Origin: JBNJEA01 sp051745395
Lineage (GTDB): Bacteria; Desulfobacterota; Desulfobacteria; Desulfobacterales; Desulfosalsimonadaceae
Direction of reading: 5' to 3'
NCBI GenBank assembly: GCA_051745395.1
Contig: JBNJEA010000013.1
Location: forward strand, 1 to 37,020
DNA: 37,020 bases
The notes below the pieces were generated by a model that worked only from the letters and a program-made list of their open reading frames with translations, did not search any database and was not told the origin of the DNA. A program made the translations under genes and the position numbers. Below, one piece after another: positions 26,877-34,376 of this stretch (position 1 is its first letter; each line of letters starts with the position of its first letter).

Positions 26877-26972
26877 TTGTCGTCTTTAAATTACGCTCTG
26901 GAAAATCCTCGTCCCATCGGGTCACAATTTCCAAAGCGTTTCCGCTGTACGGGCTTATTTTTGTCCACATTT

Positions 26973-27131
26973 ATGAAACGGCACGAAGCGGCCCTGACGG
27001 CGGCGGGGAAAAGTGGGTTTGCGAGCGGAAATTGCGCCTCTTTTCGGCGCCTGGAGCGAGCAAACTCCTTTTTCGCGCCGCCGGTCAGCCAAGGCGCCAG
27101 GACTTACTTTCTCCTAACTTGAGCGTTTCAT
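26973..27131 (+). repeat. Palindromic intergenic element, copy B
   Basis: Outer arms ATGAAACG (26973-26980) and CGTTTCAT (27124-27131) match perfectly. The main arms run from CTGACGGCGGCGGGGAAAAG (26994 on) to the complementary stretch ending in CCGGTCAG (27088), with interruptions. The right arm, reverse-complemented (27092-27045), matches copy A at 21571-21619. The left arm (CTGACGG..GGGGAAA..GGGTTTG) resembles the arm of the element at 35271. Confidence 0.7.
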
Positions 27132-27185
27132 ATTTTTAAAAACAAAATTTTGTAAAGGATAATAAGTATTTATATTTTAAAAATC

Positions 27186-27315
27186 AGAAACCCTCCGGGA
27201 TTTCCAATTTTGCCGCATCTACTGCGTCAGATGCAGCCTCGCATAGTCGACTATAGCTCATCTGCATCTTCCTTGTACCTGCGGCAAACTTGAAAATCGC
27301 TCAATTTAGGTTTCT
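27186..27315 (+). repeat. 130-bp nested inverted repeat centred on ATAGTCGACTAT
   Basis: Nested perfect pairs share one centre: AGAAACC (27186-27192) with GGTTTCT (27309-27315), TTTGCCGCA (27209-27217) with TGCGGCAAA (27280-27288), AGATGCAG (27229-27236) with CTGCATCT (27262-27269), and the 12-bp palindrome ATAGTCGACTAT (27243-27254). The core resembles an intergenic repeat I recall from Desulfobacterota genomes (not verified). It lies just upstream of the FadH-like gene. Confidence 0.8.
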
Positions 27316-27397
27316 ACAAAAATACCGCCACGGCGGAATAGAGAGCTTTTTACGAATGCATCCAACTTTTCACTCAGATATCGATATGGGGGGCGCC

Positions 27398-29401
27398 ATG
27401 ATAGACCCGTTGTTTGAACCGATCACCATCAACAAGACGAAAGTCAAAAACCGGATCTACCTGCCGGCCATGCATCTCGGAATGGCCGACAACTTCGAGG
27501 TCACCGACCAGATCACCGCTTTTTACGCAGAGCGCGCCAAAGGCGGGGCGGGCATGATCACGGTCGGCTATGCCACCGTCGACGAGATGTCGGGCAACAC
27601 CTTAAACATCGGCGCCCACTCCGACGACTTCATCCCGGGCCTTTCCCGGCTCGCCGAGGCCATCCGGACCAACGGCGCCAGAAGCTGCGTGCAGTTAAAT
27701 CACGCCGGCCGGTACAATTTTTCCTTTTTTATCGACGGCAAGCAGCCGGTGGCCCCGTCGGCCATCGCCTCGCGCATGACCAAGGAAACGCCGCGGGCCC
27801 TGGAAACCGATGAAATCAAGCAGATCATCGACAATTTCGCCCAGGCGGCCGCCCGGGTAAAAAAGGCCGGCTATGACGCCGTCGAGGTCCTGCACGGCAC
27901 CGGCTACCTCATCAGTGAGTTTCTCTCCCCGCTGACCAACCAGCGCGACGATGAATACGGCGGCAGCTTCGAAAACCGGATCCGGTTCGGCCTCGAAGTC
28001 ATGCAGGCCATCCGAAACACCGTGGGCGACGATTTTCCGGTAATCGTCCGGATGAACGGAAACGACTTCATGCCCGACGGCCAGAATCCCGGCGAACTCC
28101 GGCAGTATGCCCAGGCCCTGGTCAATCGCGCCACGGTCAACGCCCTTTGCATCAACGTGGGCTGGCACGAAGCCCGGGTGCCGCAGATCACCACGGCTGT
28201 GCCCCGCGGGGCCTTTGCCTACCTGTCCCGGCGCATCCGCGACGCGGTCGATGTCCCGGTGATTGCCAGCCACCGGATCAACGACGCCGACACGGCCCGG
28301 GAGCTCATTGCCGACAACATGTGCGACATGGTGGCCATGGGCCGCAGCTTAATCGCCGACCCCGAGCTGCCGCAAAAAGCCGAAGACGGGAGAGAAAACG
28401 AAATCGTCCACTGCGTGGCCTGTGCACAGGGGTGTTTTGACCACCTTTTCAAGCTCAAACACATCGAATGCCTGTGCAATCCCCGGGCCGGCCACGAACA
28501 CGAAAGCCGGCTTGAAAAAACCGATGCCCCCAAAAAGGTCATGGTCATCGGCGGCGGCGCGGCCGGCATGAACGCCGCCATCGCCGCGGCAGACCGAGGC
28601 CATGCCGTCACCCTGTATGACAGAAGCGACCACCTGGGCGGCCAGCTCTACCTGGCCGCCGCCCCGCCCGGCAGAGAGGAATTTGCCGAGCTGGCCCGGG
28701 ACCTGGAAAACCAGGTCGTCTGCCGCAACATTTCGCTGCGGCTCAGCCAGGCCGTGGATGCCGATGTCATCGCGGCCGAAAAACCCGATCACGTCGTTCT
28801 GGCCACCGGGGCCAAACCCATGAGCCCGCCGATTCCTGGCATTGAGATGCCCCACGTGGTCCAGGCCTGGGACGTATTGGCCCACAAGGTCTATACCGGA
28901 CGCAATGTGGTGGTGCTCGGCGGCGGCTCCGTCGGCGTGGAAACCGCCCTGTTTCTGGCGGAAAAGGGCACTATTTCCGGTGATACCCTGAAATTTTTGC
29001 TGGTCAACCGGGCCGAGGATCCGCAAACCCTCTATGAACTGGCCGTCCGCGGCACCAAGCACGTGACGTTGGTGGAAATGGTTGAAAAAATCGGCAAGGA
29101 TTTCGGAAAATCCACCCGCTGGGGCATGATGCAGGATGTTTCACGTTTCGGCATCGAGACCCGAACCGGCACCACGGCCCTGGAAATCACGCCCAACGGC
29201 ATCAAGGTGGACGCCGGAGACGGACCCGAAGATATATTGGCGGACAACGTGGTGCTTTCCGCCGGGGCCCAGCCGGAAAACACCCTGGCCGCCGTTTTGG
29301 AAGAAAAAGGCATTGCCCACAGCGTGGTCGGAGACGCCGGCAATATCGGCATGGCCTTTGATGCGGTGCACCAGGGCTACCGGGCGGGGGCATCCATATG
29401 A
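27398..29401 (+). CDS. 2,4-dienoyl-CoA reductase-like flavin/iron-sulfur oxidoreductase (FadH family)
   Basis: 667 aa, close to E. coli FadH (672). It has an N-terminal OYE-type TIM barrel with FMN (PLFEPITINKTKVKNRIYLPAM; GTGYLISEFLSPLTNQRDDEYGG; NVGWHEARVPQI). A [4Fe-4S] cluster follows with Cys339, Cys342, Cys346 and Cys358, the same 3-4-12 spacing as E. coli FadH. Then come an FAD domain (VMVIGGGAAGMNAAIAAADRG) and an NAD(P)H domain (VVVLGGGSVGVETALFL). Likely role: NADPH-dependent reduction of dienoyl-CoA or a related enoyl substrate. I chose ATG 27398 because the longer frame (from 27290) runs through a palindromic repeat and adds residues outside the family. It overlaps acnB by ATGA. 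Confidence 0.9.
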   Translation: MIDPLFEPITINKTKVKNRIYLPAMHLGMADNFEVTDQITAFYAERAKGGAGMITVGYATVDEMSGNTLNIGAHSDDFIPGLSRLAEAIRTNGARSCVQLNHAGRYNFSFFIDGKQPVAPSAIASRMTKETPRALETDEIKQIIDNFAQAAARVKKAGYDAVEVLHGTGYLISEFLSPLTNQRDDEYGGSFENRIRFGLEVMQAIRNTVGDDFPVIVRMNGNDFMPDGQNPGELRQYAQALVNRATVNALCINVGWHEARVPQITTAVPRGAFAYLSRRIRDAVDVPVIASHRINDADTARELIADNMCDMVAMGRSLIADPELPQKAEDGRENEIVHCVACAQGCFDHLFKLKHIECLCNPRAGHEHESRLEKTDAPKKVMVIGGGAAGMNAAIAAADRGHAVTLYDRSDHLGGQLYLAAAPPGREEFAELARDLENQVVCRNISLRLSQAVDADVIAAEKPDHVVLATGAKPMSPPIPGIEMPHVVQAWDVLAHKVYTGRNVVVLGGGSVGVETALFLAEKGTISGDTLKFLLVNRAEDPQTLYELAVRGTKHVTLVEMVEKIGKDFGKSTRWGMMQDVSRFGIETRTGTTALEITPNGIKVDAGDGPEDILADNVVLSAGAQPENTLAAVLEEKGIAHSVVGDAGNIGMAFDAVHQGYRAGASI

Positions 29402-31878
29402 TCGAGACCTACCTGGAACATAAACAAAGACGCGAATCGCAGGGCATTCCCCCGAAACCGCTAAACGTCGAGCAGGTCAAGGGCCTGGTCGAACTGCTGG
29501 TCGAGCCCGGCGATCATGACAAAGGCATGCTCTTTGACTTAATCGCCAACCGCGTACCCGCCGGCGTCGACGAGGCCGCCCGGGTCAAGGCCGAGTTTTT
29601 GACCGGCGTGGCCAACGGACAGATCAACAGCCCGGTGATCTCCACCCGGCAGGCCGTCTTTCTGCTGGGCACCATGGGCGGCGGCTACAACATCGATCCT
29701 TTAATCGACCTGCTCGACGATGCAGACCTTGCCGCCGATGCCGCAGACGCTCTGGCGCAGACGATACTGATTTTCGACGCCTTTGACGAGGTCTTTTCCC
29801 GAAGCCGGAACAACACCTGCGCCGAGCAGGTCATCCAAAGCTGGGCGGCGGCCGAGTGGTTCACCCGGCGGCCGCCGCTGCCGGAATCTTTCACGGTGAC
29901 CGCCTTTACGGTCGACGGCGAAATCAACACCGATGACCTTTCACCTGCCGGAGAGGCCTGGAGCCGCCCCGACATTCCGCTGCACGCCCAGGCCATGCTC
30001 GCCCACCGGGTCGAAAGGCCGCTGGAAACCATTGCCGAATTAAAGCAAAAGGGGCACCCGATCGCCTTTGTGGGCGACGTGGTGGGCACCGGCTCATCGC
30101 GCAAGTCGGCGGCCAACTCCCTTTTGTGGCACATCGGCGAAGACATCGACTACATTCCCAACAAGCGGCGCGGCGGCGTGGTCATCGGCGGCAAGATCGC
30201 CCCGATCTTTTTCAACTCCCTGGAAGACGCCGGCACCCTGCCCATCGAATGCGATGTCTCGCAGATTCAAAACGGCGACGTGTTAACCGTCTACCCCTAT
30301 GCGGGAAAAATCGAAAACGCAGACACAGGACGAACCGTGGCCGAGTTTAGCCTCAAAACCGGCGGCCTGACAGACGAAGTGCGCGCCGGCGGCCGGATCC
30401 CCTTGATCATCGGCCGCACCCTGACAGACAAAACCCGAAATCACTTGGATCTCGGGCCATCCGAACAATTCGCCCGCCCCGGGTCCCCGCCGGATCCCGG
30501 CACGGGCTACACCCTGGCCCAGAAGATGGTGGGCGCGGCCTGCGGCAAAACCGGCGTGCGCCCCGGGACATATTGCGAGCCGAAAATTACCACCGTGGGC
30601 TCCCAGGACACCACCGGGCCCATGACCCGGGATGAGCTGTCCGAACTGGCCTGCCTGAAGTTCAACGCCGATCTGGTCATGCAGTCGTTTTGCCACACTG
30701 CCGCCTATCCGCGCACCGTGGACGTGGAAATGCAGCAGAGCCTGCATCAGTTCATGAAAGACCGGGGCGGGGTGGCCCTGTACCCGGGCGACGGCATCAT
30801 CCATTCCTGGCTCAACCGGATGATTGTCCCCGATACGGTGGGCACCGGCGGCGATTCGCACACCCGGTTTCCTGTGGGCATCAGCTTTCCGGCCGGCTCG
30901 GGGCTGGTGGCCTTTGCCGCGGCCATCGGGTGCATGCCCATAGACATGCCCGAATCGGTACTGGTGAAATTTTCCGGGAAAATGCAGCCCGGCATCACCA
31001 TCCGGGACGTGGTCAACGCCATCGCCTATGCGGCCATCGAGCAGGGACTGCTCACCGTGGAAAAGGCCCACAAGCAAAACATCTTTTCCGGGCGGATTCT
31101 GGAAATGGAAGGACTGGAAACGCTTTCGGTGGAAGACGCCTATGAGCTGACCAACGCCGCGGCCGAACGCTCTGCCTCCGCGGCCGCCATATCGCTTTCC
31201 GAGGCCTCGGTGACCCGCTGGCTGGAAGAAAGCATCGGGCTGCTTCGCCAGATGATCGCCGACGGCTACGGCGACGCCCGAACCCTGGAAAACCGCATTG
31301 CGGCCATACAACAGTGGCTGGAAAACCCGAAGCTGATGAAACGGGACGCAGACGCCGAATACGCCGCCGTGGTCGAAGTGGATTTAAACCAAATCGCCGA
31401 ACCGATCCTGGCCTGCCCCAATGACCCCGACGATGTCCGGCTACTTTCCGATGTCGCCAACACACCGGTGGACGAGGTGTTTGTGGGATCGTGCATGACC
31501 GGGGCCGAAGCCTTCCGAAACGCCGGCCGCCTGCTTGCCGGAAGCCGGGAACTGCCGGTCCGCCTGTGGCTGACCCCGGCGACCCGGATGATCGCCAGCG
31601 ACATCAAAACCGAGGGCTACTTCAGCATCTTCGGCAGAGCCGGCGCCCGCATCGAAACCCCGGGTTGCTCGCTGTGCATGGGCAACCAGGCCCGGGTGGC
31701 CGACAACACCACCGTGGTGTCGACCTCGACCCGCAATTTTCCCAACCGCCTGGGCAACGAAACGCAAGTCTACCTGGGATCGGCCGAACTGGCGGCGGTC
31801 ACGGCCATGCTGGGCCGCATCCCGCAAACCGATGAATACATGGAACACTACAACCAGTCGCTTTCCGAGACCGGATAG
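29398..31878 (+). CDS. acnB: Bifunctional aconitate hydratase B/2-methylisocitrate dehydratase
   Basis: 826 aa; aligns by eye along nearly the whole E. coli AcnB (865 aa), lacking only about 40 C-terminal residues. It interconverts citrate and isocitrate through cis-aconitate. The N-terminal HEAT-like domain (MIETYLEHKQRRESQGIPPKPL; GTMGGGYNI) is followed by swivel domain 4 (GDVVGTGSSRKSAANS) and the catalytic domains 1-3 (KMVGAACG..GVRPGTYCEPK; SQDTTGPMTRDEL; DSHTRFPVGISFPAGSG). The [4Fe-4S] ligands Cys699 (GSCMT), Cys757 and Cys760 (CSLCMGN) are all present. Its ATG overlaps the stop of the FadH-like gene (ATGA), so the two are translationally coupled. It is convergent with sodN, 11 bp away. 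Confidence 0.97.
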   Translation: MIETYLEHKQRRESQGIPPKPLNVEQVKGLVELLVEPGDHDKGMLFDLIANRVPAGVDEAARVKAEFLTGVANGQINSPVISTRQAVFLLGTMGGGYNIDPLIDLLDDADLAADAADALAQTILIFDAFDEVFSRSRNNTCAEQVIQSWAAAEWFTRRPPLPESFTVTAFTVDGEINTDDLSPAGEAWSRPDIPLHAQAMLAHRVERPLETIAELKQKGHPIAFVGDVVGTGSSRKSAANSLLWHIGEDIDYIPNKRRGGVVIGGKIAPIFFNSLEDAGTLPIECDVSQIQNGDVLTVYPYAGKIENADTGRTVAEFSLKTGGLTDEVRAGGRIPLIIGRTLTDKTRNHLDLGPSEQFARPGSPPDPGTGYTLAQKMVGAACGKTGVRPGTYCEPKITTVGSQDTTGPMTRDELSELACLKFNADLVMQSFCHTAAYPRTVDVEMQQSLHQFMKDRGGVALYPGDGIIHSWLNRMIVPDTVGTGGDSHTRFPVGISFPAGSGLVAFAAAIGCMPIDMPESVLVKFSGKMQPGITIRDVVNAIAYAAIEQGLLTVEKAHKQNIFSGRILEMEGLETLSVEDAYELTNAAAERSASAAAISLSEASVTRWLEESIGLLRQMIADGYGDARTLENRIAAIQQWLENPKLMKRDADAEYAAVVEVDLNQIAEPILACPNDPDDVRLLSDVANTPVDEVFVGSCMTGAEAFRNAGRLLAGSRELPVRLWLTPATRMIASDIKTEGYFSIFGRAGARIETPGCSLCMGNQARVADNTTVVSTSTRNFPNRLGNETQVYLGSAELAAVTAMLGRIPQTDEYMEHYNQSLSETG

Positions 31879-31889
31879 AAAAAAACGGC

Positions 31890-32351
31890 CTATTCCGATT
31901 TTTCGAAATACAGGGCCTCAAATTCATCGACGACTTTGCGGAGCTTTTTGACGTAATCCATATCCACCGTCTGCTTGCATTTCATGGCATAGACGAGCAT
32001 CTGGTGCAGCAGCTCGATTTTTTCCGCGTATTTGTCGTCATCTTCCGCGATCCGCTGGGTCATGAAATATTGGGACGCAATTTCCTGCAGCTTGGCCGCA
32101 TGATCCTCCTTGTTGCTCACCCACCGGATCATCTGGTTGTAATCATGGGCGTCTGCGGCCTTGATATTTTTCTGCAGGGCCCGGATCTGGTCCATGGAAC
32201 GCTCTATGGTGGTGATATGCTCCCGAATGTCGCCGATGCGGGCCTCATCATCGTAAATACCGCACGGGATCTGGCAATGCGCAAATGACAAACCCACGGC
32301 CAGCATCACAATCAGCATCGCCCCCAAACATCCCTTCATCATGGTCTTCAT
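31890..32351 (-). CDS. sodN: Nickel superoxide dismutase with signal peptide
   Basis: 153 aa. Residues 1-24 form a Sec-type signal (MKTMMK, hydrophobic core, LSFA). The next residues are HCQIPCGIY (25-33), the nickel hook HCxxPCGxY of Ni-SOD, so cleavage after SFA would expose His1, with Cys2 and Cys6 as nickel ligands and Tyr9 at the active site. The rest is the family four-helix bundle (MIRWVSNKEDHAAKLQEIASQYFMTQRI). It dismutates superoxide, here probably in the periplasm. SD GGAGAG lies 4-5 nt before the ATG. In many Ni-SOD loci a maturation protease gene (sodX) is adjacent; none is visible here, fitting maturation by signal peptidase. Asp3 of the Streptomyces enzyme is Gln here. Confidence 0.93.
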   Translation of the reverse strand: MKTMMKGCLGAMLIVMLAVGLSFAHCQIPCGIYDDEARIGDIREHITTIERSMDQIRALQKNIKAADAHDYNQMIRWVSNKEDHAAKLQEIASQYFMTQRIAEDDDKYAEKIELLHQMLVYAMKCKQTVDMDYVKKLRKVVDEFEALYFEKSE

Positions 32352-32607
32352 TTTTCTCTCCTTTCACTTTCATTGCTAAAATTATCCAACCCGATTCAAC
32401 CCGTTTGTCGCGGCACAAGCACCGCATTCCAATTAAAAATTATTACCATTCGTTTTCTTTTTTCAAATATCGGCGTTCCGGGACCTTACGCCCATTGCCC
32501 GGCCAAGATAAGACAAAGGCCGGCCGTATCATCACCGGAGACCTTTGATGATACGCCCACCGATACTTATTTTCATATTGAAAAGCCGATAAATAAGGAG
32601 TGGTGCA

Positions 32608-33321
32608 ATGACGCGTCGGCAGGGGTCAAACATCATCACGGATCCGGGGTTGAAGGACAAACGGTTTGTATTTCGGGACCGGGCGGATGCCGGCCGGAAA
32701 CTTATCATGCTGCTGCCCGCGTTTAGCCCATCGGATGCAATGGTGCTCGCCGTTCCGGCCGGCGGCGTGCCGGTAGGCATCGTGGTCGCCGAGCAACTGG
32801 GACTGCCCATCGACGTTGCCGTGGTCAGCAAGATCACCCTGCCCTGGAACACCGAGGCGGGCTACGGCGCCGTGGCCTTCGACGGCACCGTGCGGTTAAA
32901 CCATGCCATGATCGACCATGTGAGATTGGGGCAGGCCGAAGTCGAAGGCGGAAAGGCCAGGACCGCCGAAAAGGTCAACCAGCGTGCCAGGGCGCTTCGA
33001 GGCGGCCGCCCGCCGCCGGATTTGTCCGGAAAAACGGCCATCGTGGTCGATGACGGTCTGGCCTCCGGCTTTACCATGTTTACCGCCATTGATGCGCTCA
33101 AAAACCTGGGCGCCGAGCGTATCATCGTGGCCGTGCCCACCGCCCACGCCGGCACCATAGATGCCGTGGCCGAAAAGGCAGATACCGTCTACTGCGCCAA
33201 TGTCCGGTCCGGCATGCGCTTTGCCGTGGCCGAGGCCTACGAGCACTGGTACGACGTATCCGAGACCGAAGTCATTGAAATGCTGCGGGCCCATCCACCC
33301 CGTCTCCAAACCCACAGTTAA
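32608..33321 (+). CDS. Phosphoribosyltransferase domain protein
   Basis: 237 aa, type I PRTase fold. The PRPP-binding loop is IVVDDGLASGFTM (about 145-157); an earlier VPAGGVPVGIVVAEQLGLP forms the PPi loop region. Proteins of this type are often annotated only as 'phosphoribosyltransferase'; the base or nucleophile is unknown. The N-terminus (FRDRADAGRKL) is typical of the stand-alone subfamily. SD AAGGAG lies 7 nt upstream of the ATG. The stop codon overlaps by two bases the stop of the decayed ligase fragment on the other strand. Confidence 0.85.
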   Translation: MTRRQGSNIITDPGLKDKRFVFRDRADAGRKLIMLLPAFSPSDAMVLAVPAGGVPVGIVVAEQLGLPIDVAVVSKITLPWNTEAGYGAVAFDGTVRLNHAMIDHVRLGQAEVEGGKARTAEKVNQRARALRGGRPPPDLSGKTAIVVDDGLASGFTMFTAIDALKNLGAERIIVAVPTAHAGTIDAVAEKADTVYCANVRSGMRFAVAEAYEHWYDVSETEVIEMLRAHPPRLQTHS

Positions 33322-33683
33322 TTCATATCGGCTTCGGGAAACCAGTCTCTGGCATTATCGCGCAGAATGTATTTCTGCACCTTGCCGCTGGCGGTCATGG
33401 GAAAAAAATCCACGATGGCCACATGCCGGGGGATCTTGTACCAGCTGATTTGGCCGTGGCAGAAATCGCGCACGTCTTCGGGCAAAACGTTGGCGCCTTC
33501 CTTTAACATGACAAAGGCGCCGAATTCCTCGCCGTATTTGCGGCTGGGAATGCCCACCACCTGCACATCCAGGATGCCCTCCATGGTGTAGAGAAACTCC
33601 TCGATCTTTCGCGGATAAATGTTTTCCCCGCCCCGGAATATAGAGCACCGCGTAGATGGCTGCTTTTTCCCGCGACTTGCAGC
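33318..33683 (-). pseudogene. C-terminal fragment of an acyl-CoA ligase (AMP-binding enzyme)
   Basis: The minus frame reads RGGENIYPRKIEEFLYT, then GILDVQVVGIPSRKYGEEFGAFV, then FPMTASGKVQKYILRDNAR. This is the complete AMP-binding C-terminal domain, including the catalytic Lys in ASGKVQK. Everything upstream of RGGENIYP (adenylation domain, P-loop) is missing. The fragment is in the same frame as the XRE gene and separated from it by one TAA (33684-33686). ATG 33584 could start a short peptide but not a functional ligase. I infer an internal deletion removing most of a ligase gene. Confidence 0.8.
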
Positions 33684-34022
33684 TTACGTAGTGGGGCACC
33701 ACCGAATTGTAGTAAATAGGAAATAAAACTTGAGCGCCACCGGCTTGTCCTTGTCGGCCAGCATGTGGATTTCTTCCTTCTGGTCGGCGCCGCGCACAAT
33801 TAAGGGATCGGCGCTGACCTGGTCGTCGAGCAGCGTGCCGAGTCGGACGCCCAGCGCCCGGGCGATTTTTAGCATCGGCCCCAGAGACGGAAAAGCATCT
33901 TCGGATTCGAGCCGGTTTAAAAAATCCACGTTCAAACCGGTCCGCCCGGCAAGCGTTGCGGCATCGATATCCTTGGACTGCATGATCTTTGCGATTCTGG
34001 CACCGACTTTTCCGGATTTCAT
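33684..34022 (-). CDS. XRE-family transcriptional regulator, cupin part truncated
   Basis: 112 aa from ATG 34022 (SD AGGAG about 8 nt upstream). A helix-turn-helix of the Cro/CI type spans about 5-62 (IAKIMQSKDIDAATLAGRTGL ... FPSLGPMLKIARALGV in two parts). The following segment (LLDDQVSADPLIVRGADQKEEIHMLADKDKP) is the linker typical of XRE-cupin regulators, but the cupin domain ends after a few residues in an unrelated tail, FLFTTIRWCPTT. The HTH is intact, so DNA binding may survive, but effector sensing should be lost. An XRE-cupin regulator beside an acyl-CoA ligase is a pairing I recall from Desulfobacterota; here both appear joined by one deletion. Confidence 0.7.
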   Translation of the reverse strand: MKSGKVGARIAKIMQSKDIDAATLAGRTGLNVDFLNRLESEDAFPSLGPMLKIARALGVRLGTLLDDQVSADPLIVRGADQKEEIHMLADKDKPVALKFYFLFTTIRWCPTT

Positions 34023-34187
34023 GGTCTTTCTCCTGTTATAAAACGGGTCCTGGTATTTGCGACGATCCCCGCCGCCATGCCGGGGCGCCATCGCCGGAAA
34101 GCTTTCCCGCCGCGGCCCGGACGAAAAAAGGCATCTACTGCCATCTTTTTTGGAATTAGTGAGCTTTTGCGACGGCGAATTGATTTC

Positions 34188-34243
34188 AAAGCCGCTCTTA
34201 TACGACAAGAGGGAGGGGGTTGTAAAGCAGGAACAGCGGCTTT
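34188..34243 (+). repeat. Stem AAAGCCGCT/AGCGGCTTT
   Basis: A perfect 9-bp pair, 34188-34196 with 34235-34243, around a 38-nt loop. On plus it is followed by T and CAT only, so it is a weak terminator at best. It might be part of a small RNA with the next hairpin. Confidence 0.4.
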
Positions 34244-34276
34244 TCATGACTGGGAGGGCAAATGGGAATCAAACAC

Positions 34277-34311
34277 AAAACCCCGGGGGCAAAAGATTCT
34301 CCGGGGTTTTT
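34277..34311 (+). terminator. Hairpin with T tail (intrinsic terminator-like)
   Basis: AAAACCCCGG (34277-34286) pairs with CCGGGGTTTT (34301-34310) around a 14-nt loop, and TTTTT (34307-34311) closes the plus strand. It lies 30 bp upstream of the TA promoter and insulates that promoter from upstream transcription. No gene obviously ends here on plus. Confidence 0.6.
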
Positions 34312-34340
34312 CAGTTGTAGGGCCAGCCTTGTTGGCCCAA

Positions 34341-34369
34341 TTGACAACGGCCAAAGACGTTGTTATAAT
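34341..34369 (+). promoter_or_regulatory. Consensus sigma-70 promoter of the TA module
   Basis: TTGACA (34341-34346), a 17-bp spacer, and TATAAT (34364-34369): a full match to consensus at ideal spacing. The predicted start is at about 34375-34378, i.e. at or next to the A of the toxin ATG (34377), so the mRNA would be leaderless or nearly so. Confidence 0.85.
34344..34363 (+). promoter_or_regulatory. Putative operator palindrome in the TA promoter spacer
   Basis: ACAACG (34344-34349), 8 nt, CGTTGT (34358-34363): a perfect dyad filling the -35/-10 spacer. A second dyad, TTGGCC (34332-34337) and GGCCAA (34349-34354), overlaps the -35 box. The position fits autorepression by the downstream DNA-binding antitoxin. 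Confidence 0.55.
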
Positions 34370-34376
34370 CTCCAAC

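Larger units (their letters stand above)
26616..27397 (+). other. 782-bp intergenic region packed with palindromes
   Basis: The longest gap in the window. It carries three separate hairpin elements (26748-26876, 26973-27131, 27186-27315). Between them are short unstructured stretches and an A/T-rich segment (about 27130-27185). No credible gene was seen; the open frames here are short and cross the repeats. Confidence 0.6.
34023..34376 (+). other. 354-bp intergenic region with two hairpins and a promoter
   Basis: Upstream of the TA module. It contains a 'GAGCTTTTGCGACGGCG' segment (about 34161-34177) similar to the reverse complement of the 21503-21520 segment, then hairpins at 34188-34243 and 34277-34311, then the TA promoter. 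A longer in-frame extension of the toxin through this region is open but looks non-coding. Confidence 0.5.

Noticed and set aside
26616..27300. Transposase or insertion sequence in the 782-bp gap
   Set aside because: Inverted repeats are present but no transposase-like frame is; the elements are non-autonomous at most.
27290..27397. Upstream extension of the FadH-like gene to 27290
   Set aside because: The added residues lie partly in a palindromic repeat and are outside the family; ATG 27398 gives a FadH-like N-terminus and normal length.
34249..34311. tRNA-like 3' end on the minus strand (TTTGATTCCC next to GC-rich stem)
   Set aside because: The T-arm does not pair and no acceptor or anticodon stem can be built; explained better by a terminator hairpin.
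34077..34376. Upstream in-frame extension of the TumE-like toxin
   Set aside because: It crosses a T-tailed hairpin and the consensus promoter; the family starts at MKAV (34377).
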